64,000 bases of DNA from assembly GCF_003096715.1 (NCBI RefSeq), contig NZ_QEOL01000021.1, forward strand, positions 62,001 to 126,000. Direction: 5' to 3'. A program made the position numbers and the translations under genes. The stretch comes from Paraburkholderia silvatlantica (GTDB lineage: Bacteria > Pseudomonadota > Gammaproteobacteria > Burkholderiales > Burkholderiaceae). The notes beneath the pieces were generated by a model. It did no database searches. It was not told where the DNA came from and worked only from the letters and a program-made list of their open reading frames with translations. The first letter of the stretch is position 1. Each line of letters begins with the position of its first letter. Shown here piece after piece: positions 53,660 to 61,311 of the stretch.

Positions 53660-54691
53660 TCAGGCGGCGGCGCTGGAAGGCTCCATCGTCGCGCGCGAGC
53701 GCGGCTTCAGATGCGCCGCGAATTGCTCGGAGGCAGCGCGCCACGAGAAACGCTCGGCCCAGGCGCGTGCCTCGGCACGGTCGATCTTCAACGCTTCGAG
53801 GCACGCTTCGCGCAGGTCTTCGTTCATCGAGCCCGCGCCGCCCGTGCCCAGCACGTCGATCGGGCCCGTCACCGGGTACGCGGCCACCGGCGTGCCGCAT
53901 GCGAGCGCTTCGAGCAGCACGAGACCGAAGGTGTCGGTGCGGCTCGGGAACACGAATACGTCGGCGGCGGCGTAGACCTTCGCGAGCTCGGGTTGGCTCA
54001 GGACACCCAGGTAATTCGCCTGGGGATAGCGCGACTTCAGTTCGGCGAGTGCCGGGCCTTCGCCGCAGACCCATTTCGAGCCGGGCAGATCGAGCTTGAG
54101 AAAGGCCTCGACGTTCTTCTCCACGGCCACGCGGCCCACATACAGGAAGATGGGACGCGCCGTGTTGAGCACCTTGGAGTCCATCGGCCGGAAGATGTCG
54201 AGGTCCACACCGCGCGTCCACAGCACGACGTTCGTGAAGCCGAACTTCTCGAGGTCGGTCTTGACGACGGGCGTGGGCGCCATCACCGCGAGCGAAGGCT
54301 TGTGGAACCAGCGCAGGAAGCGGTAGGTCGCGGAGAGCGGGATGCCGAAGCGCGCCTGCACGTACTCGGGAAAGCGCGTGTGATAAGCGGTCGTGAACGG
54401 CAGGTCGTGGTCGATCGCATAGCGGCGCGCGGCGAGTCCGAGCGGCCCTTCGGTTGCGATGTGGATCGCATCGGGCCCGAATGCGCTGATGCGATCCTGC
54501 AGATGGCGCTTCGGAAACAGCGAGAGCTTGATTTCCGGGTACGTGGGGCACGGTATCGTGCGGAACTCCAGCGGCGTGAGCAGTTCGACCTGATGCCCGA
54601 GCGCGATGAGTTCGCGCGTCGTGTTCTTCAGTGTTCGAACCACGCCGTTGACCTGCGGCTCCCATGCATCGGTCACGATCATTACTTTCAT
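53660..54691 (-). CDS. GT4 glycosyltransferase, Agt-like (diacylglycerol glycosyltransferase candidate)
   Basis: 343 residues, GT-B fold. The N-terminal MIVTDAWEPQVNGVVRTL, EFRTIPCPTYPEIKLSLFP, IHIATEGPLGLAARRY and TTAYHTRFPEYVQARFG are characteristic of GT4 enzymes related to sulfoquinovosyl-, mannosyl- and Agt-type diacylglycerol glycosyltransferases. The C-terminal donor site has FVFPSRTDTFGLVLLEALACGTPVAA. It starts 79 bases after the PlcP-like gene. Agt enzymes make mono-glycosyl or glucuronosyl diacylglycerol during phosphate limitation. The lipid acceptor here is inferred from family and context. Confidence 0.8.
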   Translation of the reverse strand: MKVMIVTDAWEPQVNGVVRTLKNTTRELIALGHQVELLTPLEFRTIPCPTYPEIKLSLFPKRHLQDRISAFGPDAIHIATEGPLGLAARRYAIDHDLPFTTAYHTRFPEYVQARFGIPLSATYRFLRWFHKPSLAVMAPTPVVKTDLEKFGFTNVVLWTRGVDLDIFRPMDSKVLNTARPIFLYVGRVAVEKNVEAFLKLDLPGSKWVCGEGPALAELKSRYPQANYLGVLSQPELAKVYAAADVFVFPSRTDTFGLVLLEALACGTPVAAYPVTGPIDVLGTGGAGSMNEDLREACLEALKIDRAEARAWAERFSWRAASEQFAAHLKPRSRATMEPSSAAA

Positions 54692-54770
54692 CGGTCGTCG
54701 GCCCTCTTGTCGTTCCGTAGTGCGGTTGTCGCTGCGGTTATGGCTGCCGCGTGGCGGTATGGGTTGACAC

Positions 54771-55730
54771 TCAGGCGGCGCTCACACGCGCCTTGCGCGT
54801 CGAGCCCTGCGTCTGCGGCGCGCGCTTCACGGTCCAGTAGACGATGCGCAACTCGCCCTCGAACGTCTCGACGAGCGCGGACAGGCTCTCCACCCAGTCG
54901 CCGTCGTTGCAGTACAGGATGCCGTCGATGTCGCGGATCTCGGCCTTGTGGATGTGGCCGCAGACCACCCCGTCGCAGCCGCGGCGGCGCGCTTCGTCGG
55001 TCATCACGCGCTCGAACGAGGAGATGAAGTTCACCGCATTCTTGACCTGGTGCTTGAGGTACTGCGAGAGCGACCAGTACTGGAAGCCGAGCTTCGCGCG
55101 CACGCGGTTGAACCAGCGGTTGAGCAGGAGGATCAGCGTGTAGGCCGAGTCGCCGAGATAGGCGAGCCACTTTGCGTGCTGGATCACGCCGTCGAAGAGA
55201 TCGCCGTGCACGACCCACAGGCGTTTGCCGGTGAGCGTCGTGTGAAAGGCTTCCTCGCGCACGTGGATGTCACCGAACGCGAGATTGCAGAACTGTCGCG
55301 CGCTCTCGTCGTGGTTGCCCGGAATGTAGACGACCTGGGTGCCCTTGCGCGCCTTGCGCATCACTTTTTGCACGACGTCGTTGTGCGCCTGCGGCCAGTA
55401 CCAGCCCTTCTTCAACTGCCAGCCGTCGATGATGTCGCCCACGAGATACAGATACTCCGACTCGTTGTGGCGCAGAAAATCGAGCAGATACGAGGCCTGG
55501 CAGCCGCCCGTGCCGAGATGGATATCGGAGAGCCAGATCGTGCGGTAGCGGATGGGGTCGGGGTGATCGTCGTCGTGGGAGCCGGGGGGGCGGGTGTCGT
55601 CGATCGGCGAGGGCGGCAGGGGCGGGACGGGAAAGGCGGCTTCGCCGGGGGACGGATGGAACGTGGCGGAGTCGGTGCCTCGTCCGGTGGTCTGCCGGAA
55701 CAGGGTGGTCGCAGACGTCTTTTGGGCCAT
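54771..55730 (-). CDS. PlcP-like metallophosphoesterase (candidate phospholipase C)
   Basis: 319 residues of the calcineurin-like superfamily: WLSDIHLG, LVGDIIDGW, PGNHDESARQ, VVHGDLFDGV and CGHIHKAEIRD give the five metal-binding blocks. Usually annotated as UDP-2,3-diacylglucosamine hydrolase, but the core (YWPQAHNDVVQKVMRKARKG, YWSLSQYLKHQVKNAVNFIS, GDWVESLSALVE) matches PlcP of rhizobia and marine bacteria, which cleaves phospholipids to diacylglycerol. ATG 55730 is preferred; a Pho box lies at 55775-55792, so the starts at 55796 and probably 55760 are unlikely. The first 65 residues are a poorly conserved extension. Confidence 0.82.
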   Translation of the reverse strand: MAQKTSATTLFRQTTGRGTDSATFHPSPGEAAFPVPPLPPSPIDDTRPPGSHDDDHPDPIRYRTIWLSDIHLGTGGCQASYLLDFLRHNESEYLYLVGDIIDGWQLKKGWYWPQAHNDVVQKVMRKARKGTQVVYIPGNHDESARQFCNLAFGDIHVREEAFHTTLTGKRLWVVHGDLFDGVIQHAKWLAYLGDSAYTLILLLNRWFNRVRAKLGFQYWSLSQYLKHQVKNAVNFISSFERVMTDEARRRGCDGVVCGHIHKAEIRDIDGILYCNDGDWVESLSALVETFEGELRIVYWTVKRAPQTQGSTRKARVSAA

Positions 55731-55774
55731 GGCGCGCGCGGCAGGTTGTAATACGCGCATTGCGCCATGCCGCC

Positions 55775-55792
55775 GTGACGGCAACATGACAG
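55775..55792 (-). promoter_or_regulatory. Pho box (PhoB binding site) upstream of the PlcP-like gene
   Basis: On the minus strand CTGTCATGTTGCCGTCAC: half-sites CTGTCAT and CCGTCAC spaced by 4 bases, 13 of 14 matches to the PhoB consensus CTGTCAT-N4-CTGTCAC. It lies 45 bases before the chosen start codon and points toward the PlcP-like gene. TATTAC on the same strand (55747-55752) is a possible -10. Confidence 0.75.
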
Positions 55793-55871
55793 TCACGAGA
55801 AGGTCTCGTTACGCAGTCCCAGGTTGCCATGCAGACGGCTTTCCGGTGCGGCGGCGGATGTCGTGCGGCTG

Positions 55872-56453
55872 CTAGGCCGCCGCGCTCTGTCGCGCGATTG
55901 CGACAATGCGGGTGCCCGCAATGCGGTCGTGAAGGAACTGCCTGTCGTGGGCGAAGCGGGCGCTGGCGGCCCAGATCACGAACCAGAAGGCAACGAGCGC
56001 AAGCGTGTGCGGAATCGAAAGATCGAGCAGTGGATGCAGCACGAGCGGCGGCAGGAACCAGAGCCACGCGGCGAGGTAGCGCAGCGTCGCTCGCGCGAGC
56101 GTGGGCGGCTCGCCGTCTGGCCCGACGACACGCAGGCGCCAGGTCTTCATCGGCAGCGTCTGCCCGCCCTTGTGCCAGAAGCCGACGAAGTACGCGCCGG
56201 CCACGAGGATGATCCAGGCCGCCATCGCGTTGTGATGCGTGTAACCATTGCGCTGCTGCAGGACGAGGCTGAACGCGAGTCCCGCGGCGAAGACGACGCC
56301 GAAAAGCAGCACGCTTTCGTAGACGAACGCAGCGAGGCGGCGGCGAATCGAAACGGGCGCGGGTTCAACCGGGAATAAGGCGGCGGACGGCAAGGCGGCT
56401 TGGGCGCTTTCGGGCACGATGGCGTCAGTTCGGGGACGGGACGTCCAAAGCAT
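55872..56453 (-). CDS. RDD family membrane protein
   Basis: About 193 residues with a typical RDD layout: RRLAAFVYESVLLFGVVFAAG helix, HKGGQTLPMKTWRLRVVGPDG between helices, and a last part HDRIAGTRIV. The opening Arg and Asp of the name-giving motif are less clear (RRLAAFVYE). Function unknown, some members are transporters. ATG 56453 has GAGG just upstream; GTG 56465 is an alternative. Last gene of the sigma factor operon. Confidence 0.85.
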   Translation of the reverse strand: MLWTSRPRTDAIVPESAQAALPSAALFPVEPAPVSIRRRLAAFVYESVLLFGVVFAAGLAFSLVLQQRNGYTHHNAMAAWIILVAGAYFVGFWHKGGQTLPMKTWRLRVVGPDGEPPTLARATLRYLAAWLWFLPPLVLHPLLDLSIPHTLALVAFWFVIWAASARFAHDRQFLHDRIAGTRIVAIARQSAAA

Positions 56454-56551
56454 AACCTCGAACACGCGCGCGGCGAAATAACCGCAACGCCGCGGCGGGG
56501 CTCACGAGCGTATGAGGCGCGTGAGCATGCCGCGAGCGCCTGGTGGAGGCT

Positions 56552-57379
56552 TCAGGAGCCCTTGAACGCCGCCGGTGCTTCGGCGGGCGAGACGGGGATG
56601 GGCGTGGCCGGCACGAAGCTGCCGGCGGCGGGAATGCCCGCCGCAAACGACGAAGCCACCGCCGGCTCGCTCGGAGCGCCGGGCGCTGCGGGCGCGAGAC
56701 CCGAGCCCGTGCTGCTCGCGCCGGCCGCGCCCGATGCTCCGGTGACACCCGCGGGCGCATGCGGCAGGCCGTGGTGATCGCGCTCGTTGACGAGGCGCTG
56801 GATATCGCGAATCTCGCTCTTGTTGCCGCTCGGCGGGGCGCTCACGACGGTGGGGCGGCGCTTGTGCTCGCTCGCGGCAAGACGTTCTTTCTGCTCTTCG
56901 GGGAGCTGCTGGTAAGCCTTCCAGGCGCGCTGGCGCGCCTGCGCCGGCAAATCCTTGGAAACCTGGTAGTTTTCGCGCGCGACACGCCGTTGCTCCGGCG
57001 TCATGCCGACCCATTCCGCCATGCGCTCATGCAGGCGCTTTTGTGCTTCGGGCGACATTTTGGGGTAACGTGCCGCGATCTTCAGCCATTTGCGCTTGCG
57101 CTCGTCGCTGAAGCGATCCCATTCGACGGCGAACGGCGCGAGCGCGGCGTGCTGCGCGTCGCTCAAATGCGCCCAGGCGAGCGGATTGGACTGGCCGGGC
57201 AACGGCGCGAACGTGGTCGTGATCGAATTATCGGCTGCGGGCGCTTTCGCCTGTGCGGGCGCGCCGGCGGTGTTTTCGCCGGTGGGCTCGGGATGAAAGC
57301 GCGGGTAGGTCGCCACATACGACACGACTGCCGCGACCACAGATCCAATGACAACGGCCAGGCCGCGCTTGTAACTCAC
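56552..57379 (-). CDS. DUF3106 protein
   Basis: 275 residues from a GTG start with AGGAG upstream. One N-terminal membrane helix (LAVVIGSVVAAVVSYVATY), then the DUF3106 region: LAPFAVEWDRFSDERKRKWLKIA, YPKMSPEAQKRLHERMAEWVGMTPEQRRVARENY, LPEEQKERLAA (segments shown separately in the protein). The long C-terminus is Ala/Pro/Gly-rich. The DUF3106 part resembles repeated helical hairpins with Pro-E-x-R motifs, as in CpxP/Spy-like proteins (inference). Confidence 0.88.
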   Translation of the reverse strand: MSYKRGLAVVIGSVVAAVVSYVATYPRFHPEPTGENTAGAPAQAKAPAADNSITTTFAPLPGQSNPLAWAHLSDAQHAALAPFAVEWDRFSDERKRKWLKIAARYPKMSPEAQKRLHERMAEWVGMTPEQRRVARENYQVSKDLPAQARQRAWKAYQQLPEEQKERLAASEHKRRPTVVSAPPSGNKSEIRDIQRLVNERDHHGLPHAPAGVTGASGAAGASSTGSGLAPAAPGAPSEPAVASSFAAGIPAAGSFVPATPIPVSPAEAPAAFKGS

Positions 57380-57406
57380 CCCGTCAGTCTCCTGCTCAGA
57401 TTTTCC

Positions 57407-57835
57407 TTAGTGCGCGCGCGTCAGATACGCGTTGAACCCGTGATCGAGATAGGCCGTGAGCGGCAGGTCGTCGCTCAGCATGGCCGCGTCGATATCGGCG
57501 AGTTCAGCGGTGCGTTGCTGATCTTCGAAATACGCGATGGCAAAGAGGCCCGCCACGAGGGCCGCGAGCGGCCAGGCGAGCGCGAAGCGCGCGAGCGCCG
57601 AACGGCGCCGCGCGAGCTGGTGCATGGGCGCGCCGGACAGACTGCCGACACCGGCCGCGGCGAGCGCCGGGGCGCGCACGAGCACGACTTCGGCCTTTTT
57701 GTGGGCGAGTGCTGTCTTGCGTGCGGCGGCGAGTCGGGCGGTGGTGGCAGTGGGCAGGTTGGCGGCGCTCTCGTCGAGCGCACGACGCATTTCCCGCACG
57801 AACGCTAATTCTTTATTTTCGAGGGCGGAGCTCAT
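57407..57835 (-). CDS. DUF3619 protein, probable membrane anti-sigma partner
   Basis: 142 residues with one helix (FALAWPLAALVAGLFAIAYF). An N-terminal cytoplasmic region of about 80 residues starts ELAFVREMRRALDESAANLPTATTARLAAAR. Its ATG overlaps the sigma factor stop (ATGA). The position and topology suggest it controls that sigma factor; this is not shown by a zinc-type anti-sigma motif. Confidence 0.85.
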   Translation of the reverse strand: MSSALENKELAFVREMRRALDESAANLPTATTARLAAARKTALAHKKAEVVLVRAPALAAAGVGSLSGAPMHQLARRRSALARFALAWPLAALVAGLFAIAYFEDQQRTAELADIDAAMLSDDLPLTAYLDHGFNAYLTRAH

Positions 57836-58395
57836 AGGGTGATTCCTTTGGCCTTGAGCGCTTGAGCCAGCGTGTGGGTGGCCCGCGAGCAGTGCGTTTT
57901 CACGCTGCCTTCGGAGCAGCCCATTGCGGCGGCAGTCTCGGCGACATCCATATCCTCCCAGTAACGCATCAGAAACGCCTCCCGTTGACGTGCCGGTAAT
58001 TTCTGGATTTCGTCGTCGATCATCTGGAGCACCTGGGCGCGCTCGATCTGCTGCTCGCTGCTCTCGGCGCCGGCCGTGCCCTGCTCGGCTTCGAAGGTCT
58101 CGAGGGGGTCGAAATCCTCGTCTTCGGCGTTGCCGAGCGACGAAAACAGGCTCACCCACGTGTTGCGTACTTTCTGCCGACGAAAATAGTCGTGCATCGT
58201 ATTTTGCAAAATACGCTGAAAGAGCAGGGGGAGTTCTGCGGCCGGGCGGTCTCCGTATTTTTCCGCGAGCTTGATCATCGCGTCCTGCACGATGTCGAGC
58301 GAGGCGTCGTCGTCCCTTACGGCGTAGACCGTCTGCTTGAACGCGCGTCTTTCGACGCCCGCCAGAAAGTCGGCGAGTTCCTTGTCTGATGCCAT
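57832..58395 (-). CDS. RNA polymerase sigma factor, ECF/sigma-70 family
   Basis: 187 residues. Region 2: VERRAFKQTVYAVRDDDASLDIVQDAMIKLAEKYG then LFQRILQNTMHDYFRRQK. Region 4: LPARQREAFLMRYWEDMDVAETAAAMGCSEGSVKTHCSRA. A long acidic linker lies between. A minus-strand extended -10 candidate TGC-TAGCAT (box 58459-58464) lies about 65 bases upstream; I see no ECF-type GGAACTT -35, so self-control is not apparent. First gene of an operon with DUF3619, DUF3106 and RDD proteins. Confidence 0.93.
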   Translation of the reverse strand: MASDKELADFLAGVERRAFKQTVYAVRDDDASLDIVQDAMIKLAEKYGDRPAAELPLLFQRILQNTMHDYFRRQKVRNTWVSLFSSLGNAEDEDFDPLETFEAEQGTAGAESSEQQIERAQVLQMIDDEIQKLPARQREAFLMRYWEDMDVAETAAAMGCSEGSVKTHCSRATHTLAQALKAKGITL

Positions 58396-58790
58396 CCGTT
58401 GCAGGGCGCCGCCGCCAGCGTACGCGTAATCGTTCGAAAAATGTCGTAAAACCCGCGGATGCTAGCAAATTTTCGCGCCCGCAGGGTAGCGGGAAGGCCA
58501 TGAGAATGCTTCGCATCATGGATGCGCCGACCCTGGTGGCTGTCCTGCCGGCCCGTGGCCGGCGCCGCGAGGCGTGCGCGCTGTCGCAACGTCCGTGCCC
58601 GCGTTCTCATTATTTGCTTGACCGAACGGCATCGAGCCGCTATCTTCGACGGTTCGCAACATAAGTGACTTGTCTCAATTCAGATGTGGCCCATGAAGCT
58701 CATCTGTCAACTGGACGCGCCGCTTGAACCCGAGCCACAAGCCCGGCAGAGAGCACCCGATCAATTTTTTGCCGAAAATTCGAAAGGTGA
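58396..58790. other. Divergent promoter region between the sigma factor and ilvI
   Basis: 395 bases. Contains the candidate sigma-gene -10 (58459-58464, minus), the ilvI promoter (58618-58646, plus) and a 33-codon upstream ORF that overlaps the ilvI start. Nothing else seen. Confidence 0.5.
58618..58646 (+). promoter_or_regulatory. Sigma-70 promoter for ilvIH-ilvC
   Basis: TTGACC (58618-58623), 17-base spacer, TATCTT (58641-58646). Start near 58653, giving a leader of about 138 bases. One of the few promoters in the window with a good -35. Confidence 0.6.
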
Positions 58791-58794
58791 ATGA
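58693..58794 (+). CDS. Possible upstream ORF in the ilvI leader
   Basis: 33 residues, MKLICQLDAPLEPEPQARQR then APDQFFAENSKGE. The stop overlaps the ilvI start as ATGA. It is not rich in Ile, Val or Leu, so it is not a classical attenuation peptide, and no ribosome-binding site precedes it. It may be chance; coupling to ilvI translation is the only reason to record it. Confidence 0.25.
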   Translation: MKLICQLDAPLEPEPQARQRAPDQFFAENSKGE

Positions 58795-60569
58795 TGAACA
58801 TGCCCAGCGCGGAATTCTCCACGTCGGTCCCCCCCTCGCAAGAATCTGACCCTCAAGCTGCTACGTCCATCGGCGGAACCGTGCTGATGAAGGCGCTCGC
58901 CGACGAGCAGGTCGAATTCATCTGGGGCTACCCCGGCGGCTCGGTGCTTTACATCTACGACGAGCTGTACAAGCAGGACAAGATCCAGCACGTTCTCGTG
59001 CGCCACGAACAGGCCGCCGTGCACGCCGCGGACGCCTATGCGCGTTCGACCGGCAACGTCGGCGTGTGTCTCGTGACCTCGGGACCTGGCGTCACCAATG
59101 CGGTGACGGGCATCGCGACGGCCTATATGGACTCGATCCCGATGGTGATCATCAGCGGCCAGGTGCCTACCGCCGCGATTGGTCAGGACGCCTTCCAGGA
59201 GTGCGATACGGTCGGCATCACGCGTCCCTGCGTGAAGCACAACTTCCTCGTGAAGGACGTGCGCGATCTCGCCGCCACCGTCAAAAAAGCTTTCTACATT
59301 GCGCGCACCGGCCGTCCCGGCCCTGTGCTGATCGACATTCCGAAGGACGTGTCGAAGACGCCGTGCACGTACGAGCCGATCAGGAACGTCGCGCTGCGTT
59401 CGTACAATCCGGTCACCAAGGGCCACTCGGGGCAGATCCGCAAGGCGGTGTCGCTGCTCCTCTCGGCGAAGCGTCCGTATATCTACACCGGCGGCGGCAT
59501 CATCCTCGCGGATGCGTCGCGCGAACTGAACCAGTTCGCGGACCTGCTCGGCTACCCGGTCACGAACACGCTGATGGGTCTGGGCGGCTACCGCGCGAGC
59601 GACCGCAAGTTCCTCGGCATGCTCGGCATGCACGGCACCTACGAAGCCAACATGGCGATGCAGCACTGCGACGTGCTGATCGCAATCGGCGCGCGCTTCG
59701 ACGACCGGGTGATCGGCGACCCCGCGCACTTCGCCTCGCGCCCGCGCAAGATCATTCACATCGACATCGACCCGTCGTCGATTTCGAAGCGCGTGAAGGT
59801 CGATATCCCCATCGTCGGCGACGTGAAGGAAGTGCTCAAAGAGCTCATCGAGCAGCTTCAGCACGCCGAACACGGCCCGGACACGGCCGCGCTCGCCGAC
59901 TGGTGGAAGGAGATCGAAGGCTGGCGCGAGAAGAACTGCCTGAAGTTCGACCGTTCGAGCGACATCATCAAGCCGCAGTACGTGGTGGAAAAGGCGTGGG
60001 AGCTCACGGGCGGCAACGCGTTCGTGTGCTCCGACGTGGGCCAGCACCAGATGTGGGCCGCGCAGTTCTACCGCTTCAACCAGCCGCGCCGCTGGATCAA
60101 CTCCGGCGGCCTCGGCACGATGGGCTTCGGCCTGCCGGCGGCGATGGGCGTGAAGATGGCGCACCCGGACGACGACGTGCTGTGCATCACGGGCGAAGGC
60201 TCGATCCAGATGTGCATTCAGGAGCTGTCGACCTGCAAGCAGTACGACACGCCCGTGAAGATCATCTCGCTCAATAACCGCTACCTCGGCATGGTCCGCC
60301 AGTGGCAGCAGATCGAATACAGCAAGCGCTATTCGCATTCCTATATGGATGCGCTGCCTGACTTCGTGAAGCTTGCCGAAGCGTACGGCCACGTCGGCAT
60401 GCGGATCGAAAAGACCGCGGACGTCGAACCGGCGCTCAAGGAAGCGCTGCGTCTGAAGGACCGCACGGTGTTCCTCGATTTCCAGACCGACCCTTCCGAA
60501 AACGTCTGGCCGATGGTACAGGCCGGCAAGGGCATCACCGAGATGCTGCTCGGCTCGGAAGACCTGTAA
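58791..60569 (+). CDS. ilvI: Acetolactate synthase large subunit (biosynthetic)
   Basis: About 592 residues. Makes acetolactate or acetohydroxybutyrate for branched-chain amino acids. Catalytic Glu in VRHEQAAVHAADAYAR, FAD region GGIILADASRELNQ, ThDP motif ITGEGSIQMCIQELSTC with LNNRYLGMVRQWQ. ATG 58791 or the next codon but ATG 58794; AAAGGTGA lies directly upstream and favours 58794. Followed by its regulatory subunit. Confidence 0.96.
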   Translation: MMNMPSAEFSTSVPPSQESDPQAATSIGGTVLMKALADEQVEFIWGYPGGSVLYIYDELYKQDKIQHVLVRHEQAAVHAADAYARSTGNVGVCLVTSGPGVTNAVTGIATAYMDSIPMVIISGQVPTAAIGQDAFQECDTVGITRPCVKHNFLVKDVRDLAATVKKAFYIARTGRPGPVLIDIPKDVSKTPCTYEPIRNVALRSYNPVTKGHSGQIRKAVSLLLSAKRPYIYTGGGIILADASRELNQFADLLGYPVTNTLMGLGGYRASDRKFLGMLGMHGTYEANMAMQHCDVLIAIGARFDDRVIGDPAHFASRPRKIIHIDIDPSSISKRVKVDIPIVGDVKEVLKELIEQLQHAEHGPDTAALADWWKEIEGWREKNCLKFDRSSDIIKPQYVVEKAWELTGGNAFVCSDVGQHQMWAAQFYRFNQPRRWINSGGLGTMGFGLPAAMGVKMAHPDDDVLCITGEGSIQMCIQELSTCKQYDTPVKIISLNNRYLGMVRQWQQIEYSKRYSHSYMDALPDFVKLAEAYGHVGMRIEKTADVEPALKEALRLKDRTVFLDFQTDPSENVWPMVQAGKGITEMLLGSEDL

Positions 60570-60698
60570 CGGTATTGGCACGGCGCCGCTTCGACCTCGC
60601 GCGGCGCGCGTCCACACAAAGGGCGCGCGGGTTCGCGGGGAAGGGCGGCAGCCACCGGCATCTGACAAAACGTCGCTGGATAAATCGCGGATCACATC

Positions 60699-61190
60699 AT
60701 GAGACACATTATTTCCGTTCTGCTGGAAAACGAGCCGGGCGCGCTCTCGCGCGTGGTCGGCCTCTTCTCCGCACGCGGCTACAACATCGAAACCTTGACG
60801 GTGGCGCCGACCGAAGACCGTTCGCTGTCGCGCATGACCATCGTTTCCATTGGCTCGGACGACGTGATCGAACAGATCACGAAGCATCTGAACCGCCTGA
60901 TCGAGGTGGTGAAAGTGGTCGACCTTACCGAGGGCGCCCATATCGAGCGCGAGCTGATGCTGATCAAGGTAAGGGCGGTCGGCAAGGAACGTGAGGAGAT
61001 GAAGCGGATGGCGGATATTTTCCGCGGCCGCATCATCGACGTCACCGAAAAGACCTACACGATCGAACTGACGGGCGCGAGCGACAAGCTCGACGCGTTC
61101 ATCGAAGCGATCGATGCGGCCGCGATTCTCGAAACCGTCCGTACGGGCGGCTCGGGCATTGGGCGCGGAGAGCGCATTCTGAAGGTGTGA
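60699..61190 (+). CDS. ilvH: Acetolactate synthase small (regulatory) subunit
   Basis: 163 residues. N-terminal ACT domain (ISVLLENEPGALSRVVGLFSARGYNI) that binds valine for feedback control, and the C-terminal ALS_ss domain with DIFRGRIIDVTEKTYTIEL and GSGIGRGERIL. Activates the large subunit just upstream. Confidence 0.97.
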   Translation: MRHIISVLLENEPGALSRVVGLFSARGYNIETLTVAPTEDRSLSRMTIVSIGSDDVIEQITKHLNRLIEVVKVVDLTEGAHIERELMLIKVRAVGKEREEMKRMADIFRGRIIDVTEKTYTIELTGASDKLDAFIEAIDAAAILETVRTGGSGIGRGERILKV

Positions 61191-61209
61191 CCCGACCCCA
61201 GTCGATCTT

Positions 61210-61257
61210 GCACCGGAACCTGGCCGGATGCGTATCCTTAGAGAACGCATCCGGTGC
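61210..61257 (+). other. Stable hairpin with competing pairing before ilvC
   Basis: A perfect 10-bp stem CCGGATGCGT (61224-61233) and ACGCATCCGG (61245-61254), loop of 11 bases. The 3' arm can instead pair as CCGGTGC (61251-61257) with GCACCGG (61210-61216). It lies 58 bases before ilvC and could be a processing site, operator or switch. Confidence 0.6.
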
Positions 61258-61311
61258 AGCAAAAGCGAATAGCAGTACCGAAATTCACCAGACTCTCGCC
61301 AAGGAACCAAC

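Noticed and set aside
54771..55730. Calling the phosphoesterase LpxH
   Set aside because: The metal motifs are shared, but the central HNDVVQKVMRKARKG and YWSLSQYLKHQVKNAVN segments, its length, the Agt-like neighbour and the Pho box all fit PlcP better.
58693..58794. Classical branched-chain attenuation peptide before ilvI
   Set aside because: The peptide has few Ile, Val or Leu codons and no terminator/antiterminator pair follows it.
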